Below, piece after piece: positions 21,030 through 30,921 of a DNA stretch of 64,000 nt. The position numbers and the translations under genes were made by a program. The notes under the pieces were generated by a model. The model saw only the letters and a list, made by a program, of their open reading frames with translations. It was not told the DNA's origin and made no database searches. The stretch's first letter is position 1, and the number at the start of each line of letters is the position of its first letter. The stretch is from Sporothrix humicola (lineage: Eukaryota; Ascomycota; Sordariomycetes; Ophiostomatales; Ophiostomataceae): contig WNYE01000091.1 of assembly GCA_021396245.1 (NCBI GenBank), positions 102,279 to 166,278 of the forward strand. The letters run 5' to 3'.

Positions 21030-22485
21030 TGTGCGTGGGTATGGTTTTGCTCTTACAATAGGGTCATGGTTCTCGGTCTATTGTTAAAATAATAAATTCT
21101 ACAATTCCTCGACATATTTCACCATTACGTTCATTGTGCGCAGGTCCCTCTCGCGGCGGTCGTCACAGTTCGGAAGCGGGGGTGTGAAACAACGTTTGTG
21201 CCAAGCCTTGAGATGCCTGTCAGAAGGAAGGGCACCGACGCAAGGGAAAAGGTTAAAACTCAGTGGACAGCGGTAAAAATACAACCACAGTACGGAATAC
21301 AACGGCCATAAAACAAATGTCTTGGCAACGCCGTTTCAAAATGCCAAGTCGCTTTGAGTTGACAACTTGGCAGGCATTGCTGTGACAAGGCTTGAGGTCT
21401 CGATCGTGTTGGACCACAAGGTGTCAATTTTGGCTTTTTGGGCCAAAGTCTTGGCAGAGCTTGTTTTATGGGCTGTCCAATGCACTCGATCAACGGCAAT
21501 TGTTGCACAAATTGAGATCAAAACTGGCATCAAAACTGGCAGTGTTGCACCTTGGCAAGGCTCTGTGACTGCTTCTGTTTGCAGTCGTCTTGATTTTCTT
21601 TCTTGCTCGTCTTGATTCCGATGTGTCAATGATGTTCATCTCTGCCAAGATGATTTGAGTCGACTTGACCCAAGTCTGTACCGCTGTTGTTCAAAGACAA
21701 CAGATGTAGAGGTAAAAAAGATGAACAATACTTGTGCAGAGAAAATAAATCCCCGACGAGAATGTCAATGCGGTGCAACATCTCTGCTCTGGTTGGTCCC
21801 TGACTTTTTGTGCCTCGTTTTGCTGCGCGGATCAAACACGAAAGGCCCCCCACCAAATTCTTCCATGATTGCCAGATACATTGAGGATTTGGAACAACCT
21901 TATTGATACTTTGAGCCCACGAAAATACTTAGCGTATCAAAGTATCTTCTTTAATTGACATTGATCTGTAGTATTCGAGAACTCTGTCTGTAACAGGCGA
22001 TCCCGAAACCAGCGATCCGCGGGCTGTGAAGAATTGGGGGAGGCGTGAGTGTCGGAGATGCAAAATCCACAGTTTTTGTGGTGTGAACATAGACTGCCAT
22101 GGCCGTGTACTTAGCCAGCCCAACTGTATGCCAAGCTATTTGAATAACACACATCCCGTGCTCTTCAATGTCCCAAGATCCTCTTCTCTTTTTTCTTTCC
22201 CTTTTTCTGTTCTTCTCTCCCTCTTATCTCTTGGTTTTTTCTTGGATATTTCTTGGTATCTTGGTGTTTTGTTCATCATTTTCTTGTCAATTCTTTTCTT
22301 CTCAGAGGTGAGTCTGCCAAGGGCAATCAATTTATCATCACAAGACAGATCATTTCAACTAACACGATATCACCAGCTGTGCTCATTTTTTATTTCGATT
22401 CTTTCCTCGCCGGTCGACCTGTTTTTCTTCAAGCTTTTTTTTCTTCAATTTTTTTCTTCAACATTCTTCGATACACACCACCAAA
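21030..22485. other. Intergenic, 1.45 kb
   Basis: It holds the 3' flank of the membrane protein gene, a 10-bp inverted repeat at 21905-21946 and a pyrimidine-rich promoter and leader (22180-22480) of the secreted protein gene. No gene is recognised. Confidence 0.45.
21905..21946. repeat. Perfect 10-bp inverted repeat
   Basis: GATACTTTGA at 21905-21914 is matched by TCAAAGTATC at 21937-21946 with a 22-nt spacer. It could be a hairpin or a dyad regulatory site; the function is unknown. Confidence 0.5.
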
Positions 22486-23368
22486 ATGAAGTACATTAGC
22501 ACTCTCGTCGTCCTCCTGAGCGCCAGCTCGTCTCTGGTCACCGCTGCTCCCAAGGGCAACAACAACAACAATGGCAATGCCAACGCCAACGCCGTTCAAA
22601 ACGCCAATGCTCAGGCCAGCGTGAACGCCGCCGCCAACGACGGGTCTGGTGGCATTGCCGCTGCCGACAAGGCCGCCGAGGCCGCAGCCCTCGTTGCTGC
22701 CGGAGACAGTGCGTAGACGTCCCCTGGAATTAACTTCGAATATCTGCTAACCAGACAGTCGGCGCCGTCACGACCGGCGCCATCTTCTCGTCGATTGACG
22801 CCCAGTTCAAGGCCTCGGCTGCCGCCGCGACCGCCGCCGCCGCCAAGGTGACTGCTGCTAACGCAAACGCCAATGCCAAAGCCACGGCTGCCGCGAATGC
22901 TAACGCCAATGCCAATGCCAACGCCGGCGCCAAGGCGAATGCCGGAGCCAAGGCCAACGCTGCCAATGCCGGCGCAGCCAAGAACAACGCCGCAAAGGCC
23001 AACGCCAACAACGCTGCTGCGAACAACAACGCCGCCAACGCCAACGCTGGCTCCCAGGTCGCGGCCGGTGTCAATGCTGCTGCCAACGACGGCTCCGGCG
23101 GTATTGCTGCCGCTGCCAAGGCTGATGAAGCCGCCGCTCTCGTCGCCGCCGGTGATCGTAAGTTTTCCCTCTACCACCCTTCAGTTGAAGATGCCTGCTA
23201 ACCCCTGTAGTCGGTGCTGCCACGACTGGTGCCATCTTCTCGTCGGTCGATGCCATTTTCCAGGCGTCTCTGGCGGCGGCCACGGCCACGGCTGCCAATG
23301 CTGCTGCTGGCAACGGCCAGGCCAAGGCCACCGCGGCTGCTGCTGCGAAGAAGGGCAAGAACAACTGA
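22486..23368 (+). CDS. Secreted Asn/Ala-rich protein with internal duplication
   Basis: Three exons, 22486-22708, 22759-23157 and 23211-23368, encode 259 aa. A clear signal peptide (MKYISTLVVLLSASSSLVTA) directs secretion. The mature protein has an NNNNN start, then a repeated module: copy 1 runs from VNAAANDGSGGIAAADK through VAAGD across intron 1 to IGAVTTGAIFSSIDAQFKAS. Copy 2 runs from VNAAANDGSGGIAAAAK across intron 2 to LGAATTGAIFSSVDAIFQAS. Both introns (50 and 53 nt) sit at the same codon and phase. A long NA/KA-repeat segment separates the copies, and the C-terminus is basic (KKGKNN). There are no cysteines. The composition suggests an extended helical or surface-associated protein. 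I recognise no named family; the pyrimidine-rich promoter hints at good expression. Confidence 0.75.
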
Positions 23369-23972
23369 GGCGGCAGGTGTAGATGTTGTCAGTCTGTAGT
23401 CGCTTGACGGCCGATGAGTGGTTTCCCTTCTTGTTTTCTTTTTTTTATTTTCTGGTCTCCTTGTATATTGGTTATGGTTCCTGGGACATATAAATCTCTT
23501 GTTTGCGTCTACTCTTCTAAATAAACTCTAAAACTTATACAAAAATAAATAGAATAAACCAATCTATTGCGAGAAAGAGCCAAGCATACATAAGACATGT
23601 AACACATGTGAGCCTATCCGCAGCAATAAAATCCAACCTTAAAACACCCAAAACATGACAAAAGTACAAAAACAATGATCAAATAAATCCGAATCAACAC
23701 CTTGACGAAAGAAAAGGAAAAGGGGCAAAGAAAAATAAAAACGATAAAGAAAACAAGAAAATACAAACTGTAACCTGAACTCCAAAGTTGCCAATCCCAA
23801 ACGAACCGAGATAAACAACCAAAATCGCGGAAACCCAAAATCCAACAGAAACAAAAAGAAATTCAAAGTCCAAAGTCCAAATTAAATAAAACCAACCCAA
23901 ACCAAGTCACACATTCCCGCAGCATACCCTTTGACACCTTTTGAGACAAGCTCGGCTCTCTCCAGCAATTGA
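23369..23972. other. Convergent 3' flanks
   Basis: This A/T-rich stretch lies between the secreted protein gene and the leftward kinase-like gene. The minus-strand open frames rich in Phe and Leu are treated as chance. Confidence 0.5.
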
Positions 23973-26900
23973 TCATGCTGGCGGGTTAAGGTTGACCGCG
24001 AGTCCCGCTATCTGCTGCAAATCCATACCTTGTGCATAGCCATGTGCATTGCCAGACCCATCGTCCATGTCATCAACGTCCATAGGAGTACCGTCCATAT
24101 TGGCGGGGGCGGCGTTGTTGTAGCCACCGCCGGCGTGGTCGTCGTCGTCGTTGCCCGCGTTGCCCGCGTTGTCGTCGAAACCATCGTTATGGGCACCACC
24201 TCCATCCTCATCGTCATACTCCTCCTCTTCCTCGTCATACTCCTCTCCTTCCTCCTCCCCTTCTTCGCTTTCTACCTCTTCTTCCCCTTCTTGATCTTCC
24301 TCCTCATCCTCTTCACCTTCCTCGCTATCTTCATTTTTATCACCCTCTGATACCGACTGATTAGCATCCGAAACAGCAGATGCAGGTATTGCGTTTGCCA
24401 TCTTAGCTAGGGGTGTCGGTCGGTTGACCGGAGGAGCAGCTGTAGGAGCAACTGGGGGATCGGCTGGAGGAGCGGCCTCAGAAGAGTTCCAGTTCTCTTC
24501 TAGGTCGCTCTCAGATGAATTAAGAGAGTCTCCTAGCTCCGCCATAAGCACGTCAGGGCCAAGAGCTACATCGCCGGCCAAACCAGGTGGTCGGGCATCA
24601 GGGAAAGGCATGACGTTACTCGGGCGAAAGTTGCCGTATTTGAATTCGGGGATTCCGCCAACCAGCAGCTGGTTAACGGTATGGAGCGTTTCGTCGGTGA
24701 AATAGTCTTCGTCGCGCTCCCAGTCTTTTATCACTGTGTACGGGTCTTCAGCACTGACTCGTTTTATGTTGAGCTGTTCTTTTGCCGTCTTCTGGATCTC
24801 TTGGGGATCAATACGATCGCTCGGCCGATGCGCCATCATGCGGCATATGATGTCAACTTGGAGGTCGTCGACCAGTCCCTTGTTCCGGGCGTTGGCGTAT
24901 GTTCTCGTGCCCTCGTGTACCAGGAGTGCGGCGTACGTCCATAGCCATCCATACCCGAGGTCCTTGTCAAAGGGCATAATCTCAATCCCAATCTCACCGG
25001 GCATACGTTCCGGCTGAAGAAACCCGGCATTGGAGTGCCTTGTCATGGCCCAATGCCTCCAGATCTCTGGTGAGACATCGTATTTCTTTGACTCGGCTCT
25101 TTTGTATGCACTGTGAACCTTGTCGGTGCAAACCTTGTGGTCCTCGTCAGACAGAGACTTGCCATCTTTGATCGTCCCTCTTTTCACGCAGTATAGAACT
25201 GGAACTGGTGGGGCCAGCGGGAATTCCAGAGAAATGAGGTCGACCAGACACTGTGGTGATTTGATTGTAAGAACTATGTCCATATTGGCTTCGACTTCGG
25301 ACGGGCTAATGGGCAATACTGACCTGTCCCATCTGGAACGTGTTTGTCTCGCTGTTGAAGTTTCCAGCGGTCCAGTTTTCACGGTCTGTGTCTTGACAGA
25401 CGCCGTCAGGATAGTAGTCCCATTCATCTGTGAAACTTTCCTATGTCGTCATAGGACACGTCAGTGTTGCAATAATTAATATAACACTTGGTTATATCCC
25501 GGGGATTTTTTAGATAAAACTCTCCACTGTTGTAGATGTGTAAATATATCTTACCGGCGTAAAGTATCCAAGTTTTCCATGTAATCTGTAGCCATCCGAG
25601 CTTGTCCTACTGGGATTAGTGTCGGAATTCAAGAGATATAGTTTGGATGAGCACGACAACACTCTCAGTGAACATACGAATTGGTAAAATGACTGGCATG
25701 TCTGGCCAAACCAAGGTCGCCTATCTATTCAATGTTGAAAAGGCACTCTGTTAGGAAAAGTACAGTGAATATTGTCTCATGGGTGGGATGTCCAAACTTT
25801 GAAAATCGGGAAGAGCTTGTGCTTCTCGTCGGATGAGCTGGCAAGAACTTTGTTCAGATATTAGTCGTTTGCCTAAAATCTTGACCTCACAAAAGCTCAC
25901 AGGGCTTAAGATAAAACTGGAGAACTCACTGTTCAGTGGATCAATGTCAAAATGAATGATTGCGTCTCTTTTGAAGAGGACGCGGGGTACCTGCTCGTTT
26001 TTGAGGGCATGGCCATGCTCGGAGATGGCAGACTGCTCACCGGGTGTGCCATATTTGGCACTGTAAGCTTCCAGCCCCGGGGGGTATTTCAATGCTATCA
26101 ACTGATGGGCCACTTTTGTAACGTTAGTGAAGTAACAGGCAGGCAAGGGGAGCACCATATTGTGTGTATTGATTCACGTACTACAGCACATGATCCGCCA
26201 AATGCCGCGCTTTGGAAGCATGATTCCCGATGCATGGATGCGCTTAATGTAGTCCATCAGCGTTCCCTGATCCATGAACTCGATAAATACGTATTCATCA
26301 GACCTATCGAGGCTTGAGAAATAGTTCTTGTCGACTGGCATTGGGCGATATTTCCGTTTGAGGCGGTTTCTCTCAACGAGATCCTTTTCGATATCCTCAA
26401 GGAATCGCCGTTGAACAACATGACGGCAGCCTTTAAGCTTCTGTGGATATTTGTCAGCTTCAATGTCCTAGATGAGGTCACTAGTTAGGCCTCAAAACAT
26501 ACATCCATAAAATGTTTTTCTTCTGCGAAGCCTGAATTCCCATTGTCTTCGTCGCTAAGGGTGTCTTTGACCACAAAGGAAAAGACTCTCTTTTCCTTGG
26601 AAGACCTCACTCTGACCCTGAATAGGGCTGTCACGCCGCATCCTCCGCTGCCGAGAACTCGCTGGAAGCGTAATGCCGACTCGTTCAGTCTATCTGCCAT
26701 GGTGTTCACCTTCAATTGGAATTTGACTTCGGGAATGGCGGGAGGTATCATGGCTTTTGAATTGAGATCGCGCAACCCTGCTCCAGGGCGTTGGTTGGCA
26801 TCCTTGTTCGGGTCGCCTGGGTTGAACAGTTTTCCTCTCTTGTCAAATGCTTTGATTAAAGGCCACTGCAGTACCTTGTCTGTGCGACCGTAGTAAAGTC

Positions 26901-27783
26901 TGTTCTTTTGGCATTTCCGCCAACGGGCGGTGGACAAACTGACACTAATTCCGGGCCATTTTCCAGGCTTGGGCACGATGCGGTTTGCTACCTCGGCCCT
27001 ATGGGACCTTTTTTTGTGGTCGACGAATGCTTGAACATGGCCCTCAGCATAGTACTTTTCCATAACAATGGCCACTCTTCGCCGATTTCGTTGCTGAAAG
27101 GTGAGTCTCCCGTACTTTGTCTCCTGGGAACTTGTAGCCCGCTGCGGTCTAGGTGGCGCCGCTCGTGGTTGTGTCGCCGCATCGATGGCACGGCCCAGTA
27201 CTGTAAGAAGTTCCAACACGATCCTCTGAGCTTCGATGACAGTGGTCTGATCGTCTATGGTAATAACCGGCTTGTCCTTCTTTTTTGTCTTCTGATTAGG
27301 CATGGACGCTTTGTGGATATGGTCCTTCAGCATCTGTAGCGCTGGTCCAAGGTCATTTGGCGAATTTGTTACTGCGTTCCTCCTTGCCCATTTTCTCTGT
27401 GCGATTACCTCGTTGAGGAGATCGGAAATGTCTTGAGCCACAGAGTCAACATGGGGTGGAGGAGTCGTAGTCAAAGACGGTCCATGTGTCTGATACCAAC
27501 GCTGAATGTGCTTACAAAGGGGCATATGCTTCTCGTGAGCTGCTAGCCTTGGTGGAGGTGCTCCTGCCGCGGCGGATGCTGCCCCCGATGCCGATGCTGA
27601 CGGTGCTGCTCCTGATGCTGCTGCCGGTGCCGCCGCTGGTGTTGCTTGTACTGGCGCTGCTGTCGGTGCTGCTGTCGGTGCTGCCGCCGGCGCTGCTTGT
27701 ACTGGCGCCGGAGTCCAGCCATTGGCCGAGTGCCCCGTACGCTGTTTATATCTTGCTGCTCGGGTATTGTTTTGTCCATTCAT
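23973..27783 (-). CDS. Fungal protein kinase-like protein with acidic tail
   Basis: Eight exons by splice signals and kinase alignment: 27783-26503, 26440-26182, 26112-25930, 25847-25798, 25724-25678, 25609-25555, 25440-25320, 25273-23973 (1098 aa). The N-terminus has an Ala/Pro-rich segment (about 24-80). The kinase lobe shows GSGGCG (378-383), the ATP lysine in FVVKD (Lys406), a C-helix Glu in FAEEKHF, hinge YVFIEFMDQGTL, catalytic loop HFDIDPLN (567-574), metal loop GDLG (593-596) and TPES in place of APE. So HRD is HFD, the usual catalytic-loop Lys is Asp, and DFG is DLG. A long acidic Glu/Asp tail follows the C-lobe. HFDIDP loops are known in filamentous-fungal kinases of unknown role, so it may be active. 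The exact borders of introns 1 and 7 are the least certain. Confidence 0.7.
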
Positions 27784-29747
27784 AGCTGCGGTTGGTGGGG
27801 GCGTGTACTTGAATGTCTTCGATAGGAACTGAAAGTTCGACGCTGGTTAAAGGAGAGGGAATAGATGATGAATGCCGTGCGGTGATGTTTTCAAGCTGGG
27901 GAAGGATTGGAGGCGTGTGGCGAGCTGGTGATATTGAGGGTTTGGGCAGAGATGTGTGTTGTTGTAGTGATCGAAAAAAAAAGAGTGCTGAAGCAGGGAA
28001 GATTCCTTTTTGTTGTTTTCCTTGTGCTGGGTGGAAAACAAAGAGACGGCAGTAGCGAGGAACTCGAGGTCGATTACGTTTCCGGGAGGAAGGCGCGAAT
28101 GTCGTGTTGGTTGTCTGGAAGCTACGCGAGCACAGCAGTCACAAAGGCAGTTGTGATGAAAGCAACAACTTCCGCATTGATTCCCTTTTGGGAATTGCAT
28201 TGTAATCTGTCCCAAATCGGAAGTCGCAACTGGGCCTTTGTTGGTATCCCAGCCACTGCTGCTGCTACCTTTCCTAAGCAGCCTCGTCCCAGAATACATG
28301 TGAAATGAACGCGACCGGCTGGTAGAGATGGTGGTCCGATGATTTGTGATGCGTGGCTACACGAAGCTCTTGCTGTGTTTGATATTGCGCCGATAAGATA
28401 CGACCAAAAAGACATAAGATATTTGGAGCTTATCTACTACGACTTATTATCCTCGATTTTCGTGTTTTTTTATTCTGTTTTTATTCTTTCTTTTCATTCG
28501 TCTTTATGGGTATTTTAGTTGTCGGAAAAGAAGATGGGCAAACACCACATTTTCTTAACGCAAAGTCACTGATGCAGTGCGATAGTCTGTGAAGACGACA
28601 GAGCGTCACCGGATCGAGCTGGCTGGCAATATGGCCTCCTAAAAATAACATCCATTTCGAAGAAAACCGCTTTCAGATGAAGCAGTTTGAATGCATTGGT
28701 CTGTTGGTTTTCTTTGTTTTCGCTATTGCTATGGGGCCGGCCCAACTTCTCTACAGCAAGCAAGGGCGAACGAATGCCGCAAGCAGGCAGAGAAAGAACA
28801 AAGAAAAGGGCCACCCGGCAAGTGCACAAATATTCTCTTGACAATCGCTGCAGTTTCTATACTTTCTCTACGTGTAAGTCGCAGACACGTCGTGCAATAC
28901 TTTCCCATCTCTGCTCTGCATTTTAAGGCACAGAATGATGAGCAAGCTTAGTTGTAACATTACTCTCATCCGGTCATATGAACCTACAAACCGGCATATC
29001 ATGATGAAGTTTAGGCTGTGGTTCTCTGTCACAAAAATGCGACCGATCTGTTTGCCGGATTTAGAAAGAAACAAGGGGAGATGGACGAGGAAAGACCCAG
29101 GAAAGGCTTGTGCCTCAAATGAAAGTAAGCCTTTCGACAGCATTCAGTGATACTTGAATAGTACTTTGCATCTCTCAGCTTGCGGTAATGGTTCTGAGGC
29201 GAAAGAATATCGTCCGTCGGCATTTGTCAAGTTCCGACATTTTTGTCTTGACCAGTCTCCATGAACGGGCCGCGTCTTACAAATGGCGGCCTTTTCTAGA
29301 ATCCGTTGTCGGGACCTCTTCGGCAGCCTGATTCTTAAGGGTTTGCCATATCACGAGCCCAGATCAATATCAGTCTGATCAAGTCCCGCAAAGCTGGGGT
29401 CGGAGAATAAAATAGGAGATAAAAAAGGCACATCGCGTGCCATCTTGGACGGGGTTAGGAGTAATAATTTCTCGCTTGTCTGCAGTGTCGACAAGGAAAC
29501 AAAAGGAGAGACGGAAACGGTTTGAGAAGGACCAGAAATCACTACGTAAGATGCAGCAAGCCAGAGCAACATTAATATATTTCTGCAGCAAAGAAACAGG
29601 CCAGCATTCGTCACGGCAGATGGCATTGGGCCAGACACGGCGACGAAGAATGGGCGACGCGGCTGACGATGTAACACAGTCGCCGTAGATGGCGCACTGT
29701 CTTATTAGAGGCCTTTTTCGAACAGTTTCTTTGGCGCAAACGCAAAT
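27784..29747. other. Intergenic, kinase promoter to element border
   Basis: The segment lies upstream of the kinase-like gene. Open frames up to 180 codons on both strands have no recognisable domain or coding context. GCAAAT at 29742-29747 is the left flank of the foldback-like element. Confidence 0.45.
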
Positions 29748-29788
29748 TACGGTTGACCAAATCTGACACCGTGTCAATGGACCATTTT
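29748..29788 (+). repeat. Left terminal inverted repeat
   Basis: It pairs with 30882-30921; 33 outer bases are identical in inverted orientation, then one extra A in the left copy, then CCATTTT in both. Confidence 0.85.
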
Positions 29789-29863
29789 GATCTGAAATTT
29801 TATTAGGAGCACACCCCACAGCCTGGCCTATTGCTTTATGCGAGGAGGCTAGGCATGTAGGCC

Positions 29864-30251
29864 AAAAAGCCAGCCAAGAAGCCAGCCAAAAAGCCAGCCA
29901 GAAGGCCAGCGAAAATGTCATTCAGAAATTCAAAAGGCCATTCAGAAGGCCATTCAGAAGGCCATACAGAAGGCCAGCGAAAATGTCATTCAGAAATTCA
30001 GAAGGCCATTCAGAAGGCCATTCAGAAGGCCATACAGAAGGCCAGCGAAAATGTCATTCAGAAGGCCATACAAAAGGCCATACAGAAGGCCAGCGAAAAT
30101 GTCATTCAGAAATTCAAAAGGCCATTCAGAAGGCCATACAGAAGGCCATTCAGAAGGCCATACAAAAGGCCAGCGAAAATGTCATTCAGAAATCCAAAAG
30201 GCCATTCAAAAAGCCATACAGAAGGCCAGCCAAAAAATCAGCCAATAATTC
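29864..30251 (+). repeat. Left array of 12-nt units with a higher-order repeat
   Basis: Units of AAGGCCATTCAG and AAGGCCATACAG are interrupted at intervals by a longer module that starts GCCAGCGAAAATGTCATTCA and often continues into GAAATTCAAAAGG. This gives a higher-order period of roughly 35-70 nt. All three forward frames are open. Confidence 0.85.
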
Positions 30252-30303
30252 AAAAGGCCAGTCGAAGGGCTAACTAAAAGGCTGATTTGTTGACTGGCCT
30301 TTT

Positions 30304-30748
30304 CGCAGGCCTTCTGGCTTAGCCTTCTGAATGGCCTTTTGTATGGCCTTCTGTATAACCTTCTGAATGGCCTTCTGAATGGCCTTCTGAATGGCCTTCT
30401 GTATGGCCTTCTAAATGGCCTTTTGGATTTCTGAATGACATTTTCGCTGGCCTTCTGTATGGCCTTCTGAATGGCCTTTTGAATGGCCTTTTGTATGGCC
30501 TTCTGAATGGCCTTCTGTATGGCCTTCTGTATAGCCTTTTGGATTTCTGAATGACATTTTCGTTGGCCTTCTGTATGGCCTTCTGAATGGCCTTCTAAAT
30601 GGCCTTTTGAATGGCCTTCTGAATGGCCTTCTGAATGGCCTTTTGAATTTCTGAATGACATTTTCGCTGGCCTTCTGTATGGCCTTTTGAATGGCCTTCT
30701 GAATGGCCTTTTGTATGGCCTTCTGAATGGCCTTTTGGCTGGCTCTTT
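30304..30748 (-). repeat. Right array, inverted copy of the left array
   Basis: The reverse complement shows the same 12-nt units and the same GCCAGCGAAAATG module (also with a CCAACGAAAATG variant). The arm is slightly longer than the left one, so the two arms are not an exact mirror, but long stretches can pair. Confidence 0.85.
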
Positions 30749-30881
30749 GGCCTACATGCTTAGCCTTTTCGTATTTATTTAACAAGCCGGGCACAAATTG
30801 AATTATCCCAGATACGCCTGCCTGTGGGTGTGCGCCTTTGTCAAATTTCTGGGGTGCCCCTAGTGGCTGAATTTTGGTGGG

Positions 30882-30921
30882 AAAATGGCCATTGACACGG
30901 TGTCAGATTTGGTCAACCGTA
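30882..30921 (-). repeat. Right terminal inverted repeat
   Basis: Inverted match to 29748-29788. It is followed directly by GCAAAT. Confidence 0.85.

Larger units (their letters stand above)
29748..30921. mobile_element. Foldback-like non-autonomous DNA element, 1.17 kb
   Basis: The ends are near-perfect 40-bp terminal inverted repeats starting TACGGTTGACCAAATCTGAC. Both outer flanks read GCAAAT (29742-29747 and 30922-30927), a candidate 6-bp target duplication. Just inside, a 17-bp inverted segment (29847-29863 and 30749-30765, one mismatch) is followed by two long arrays of a 12-nt unit (AAGGCCATTCAG or AAGGCCATACAG), in opposite orientation. They meet at a 12-bp perfect apex (30252-30263 and 30292-30303). 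No transposase is encoded. The layout, short terminal repeats plus inverted arms built of tandem short repeats, is that of Drosophila foldback elements. The open frames read from the arrays on both strands arise because the unit length is a multiple of three. Confidence 0.75.

Noticed and set aside
29915..30277. Open frame in the left repeat array, encoding KAIQ/GHSE repeats
   Set aside because: All frames are open because the repeat unit is 12 nt; not treated as a gene, although the repeat itself is reported.
30206..30794. Overlapping minus-strand frames in the right repeat array
   Set aside because: Same periodicity artefact as in the left arm.
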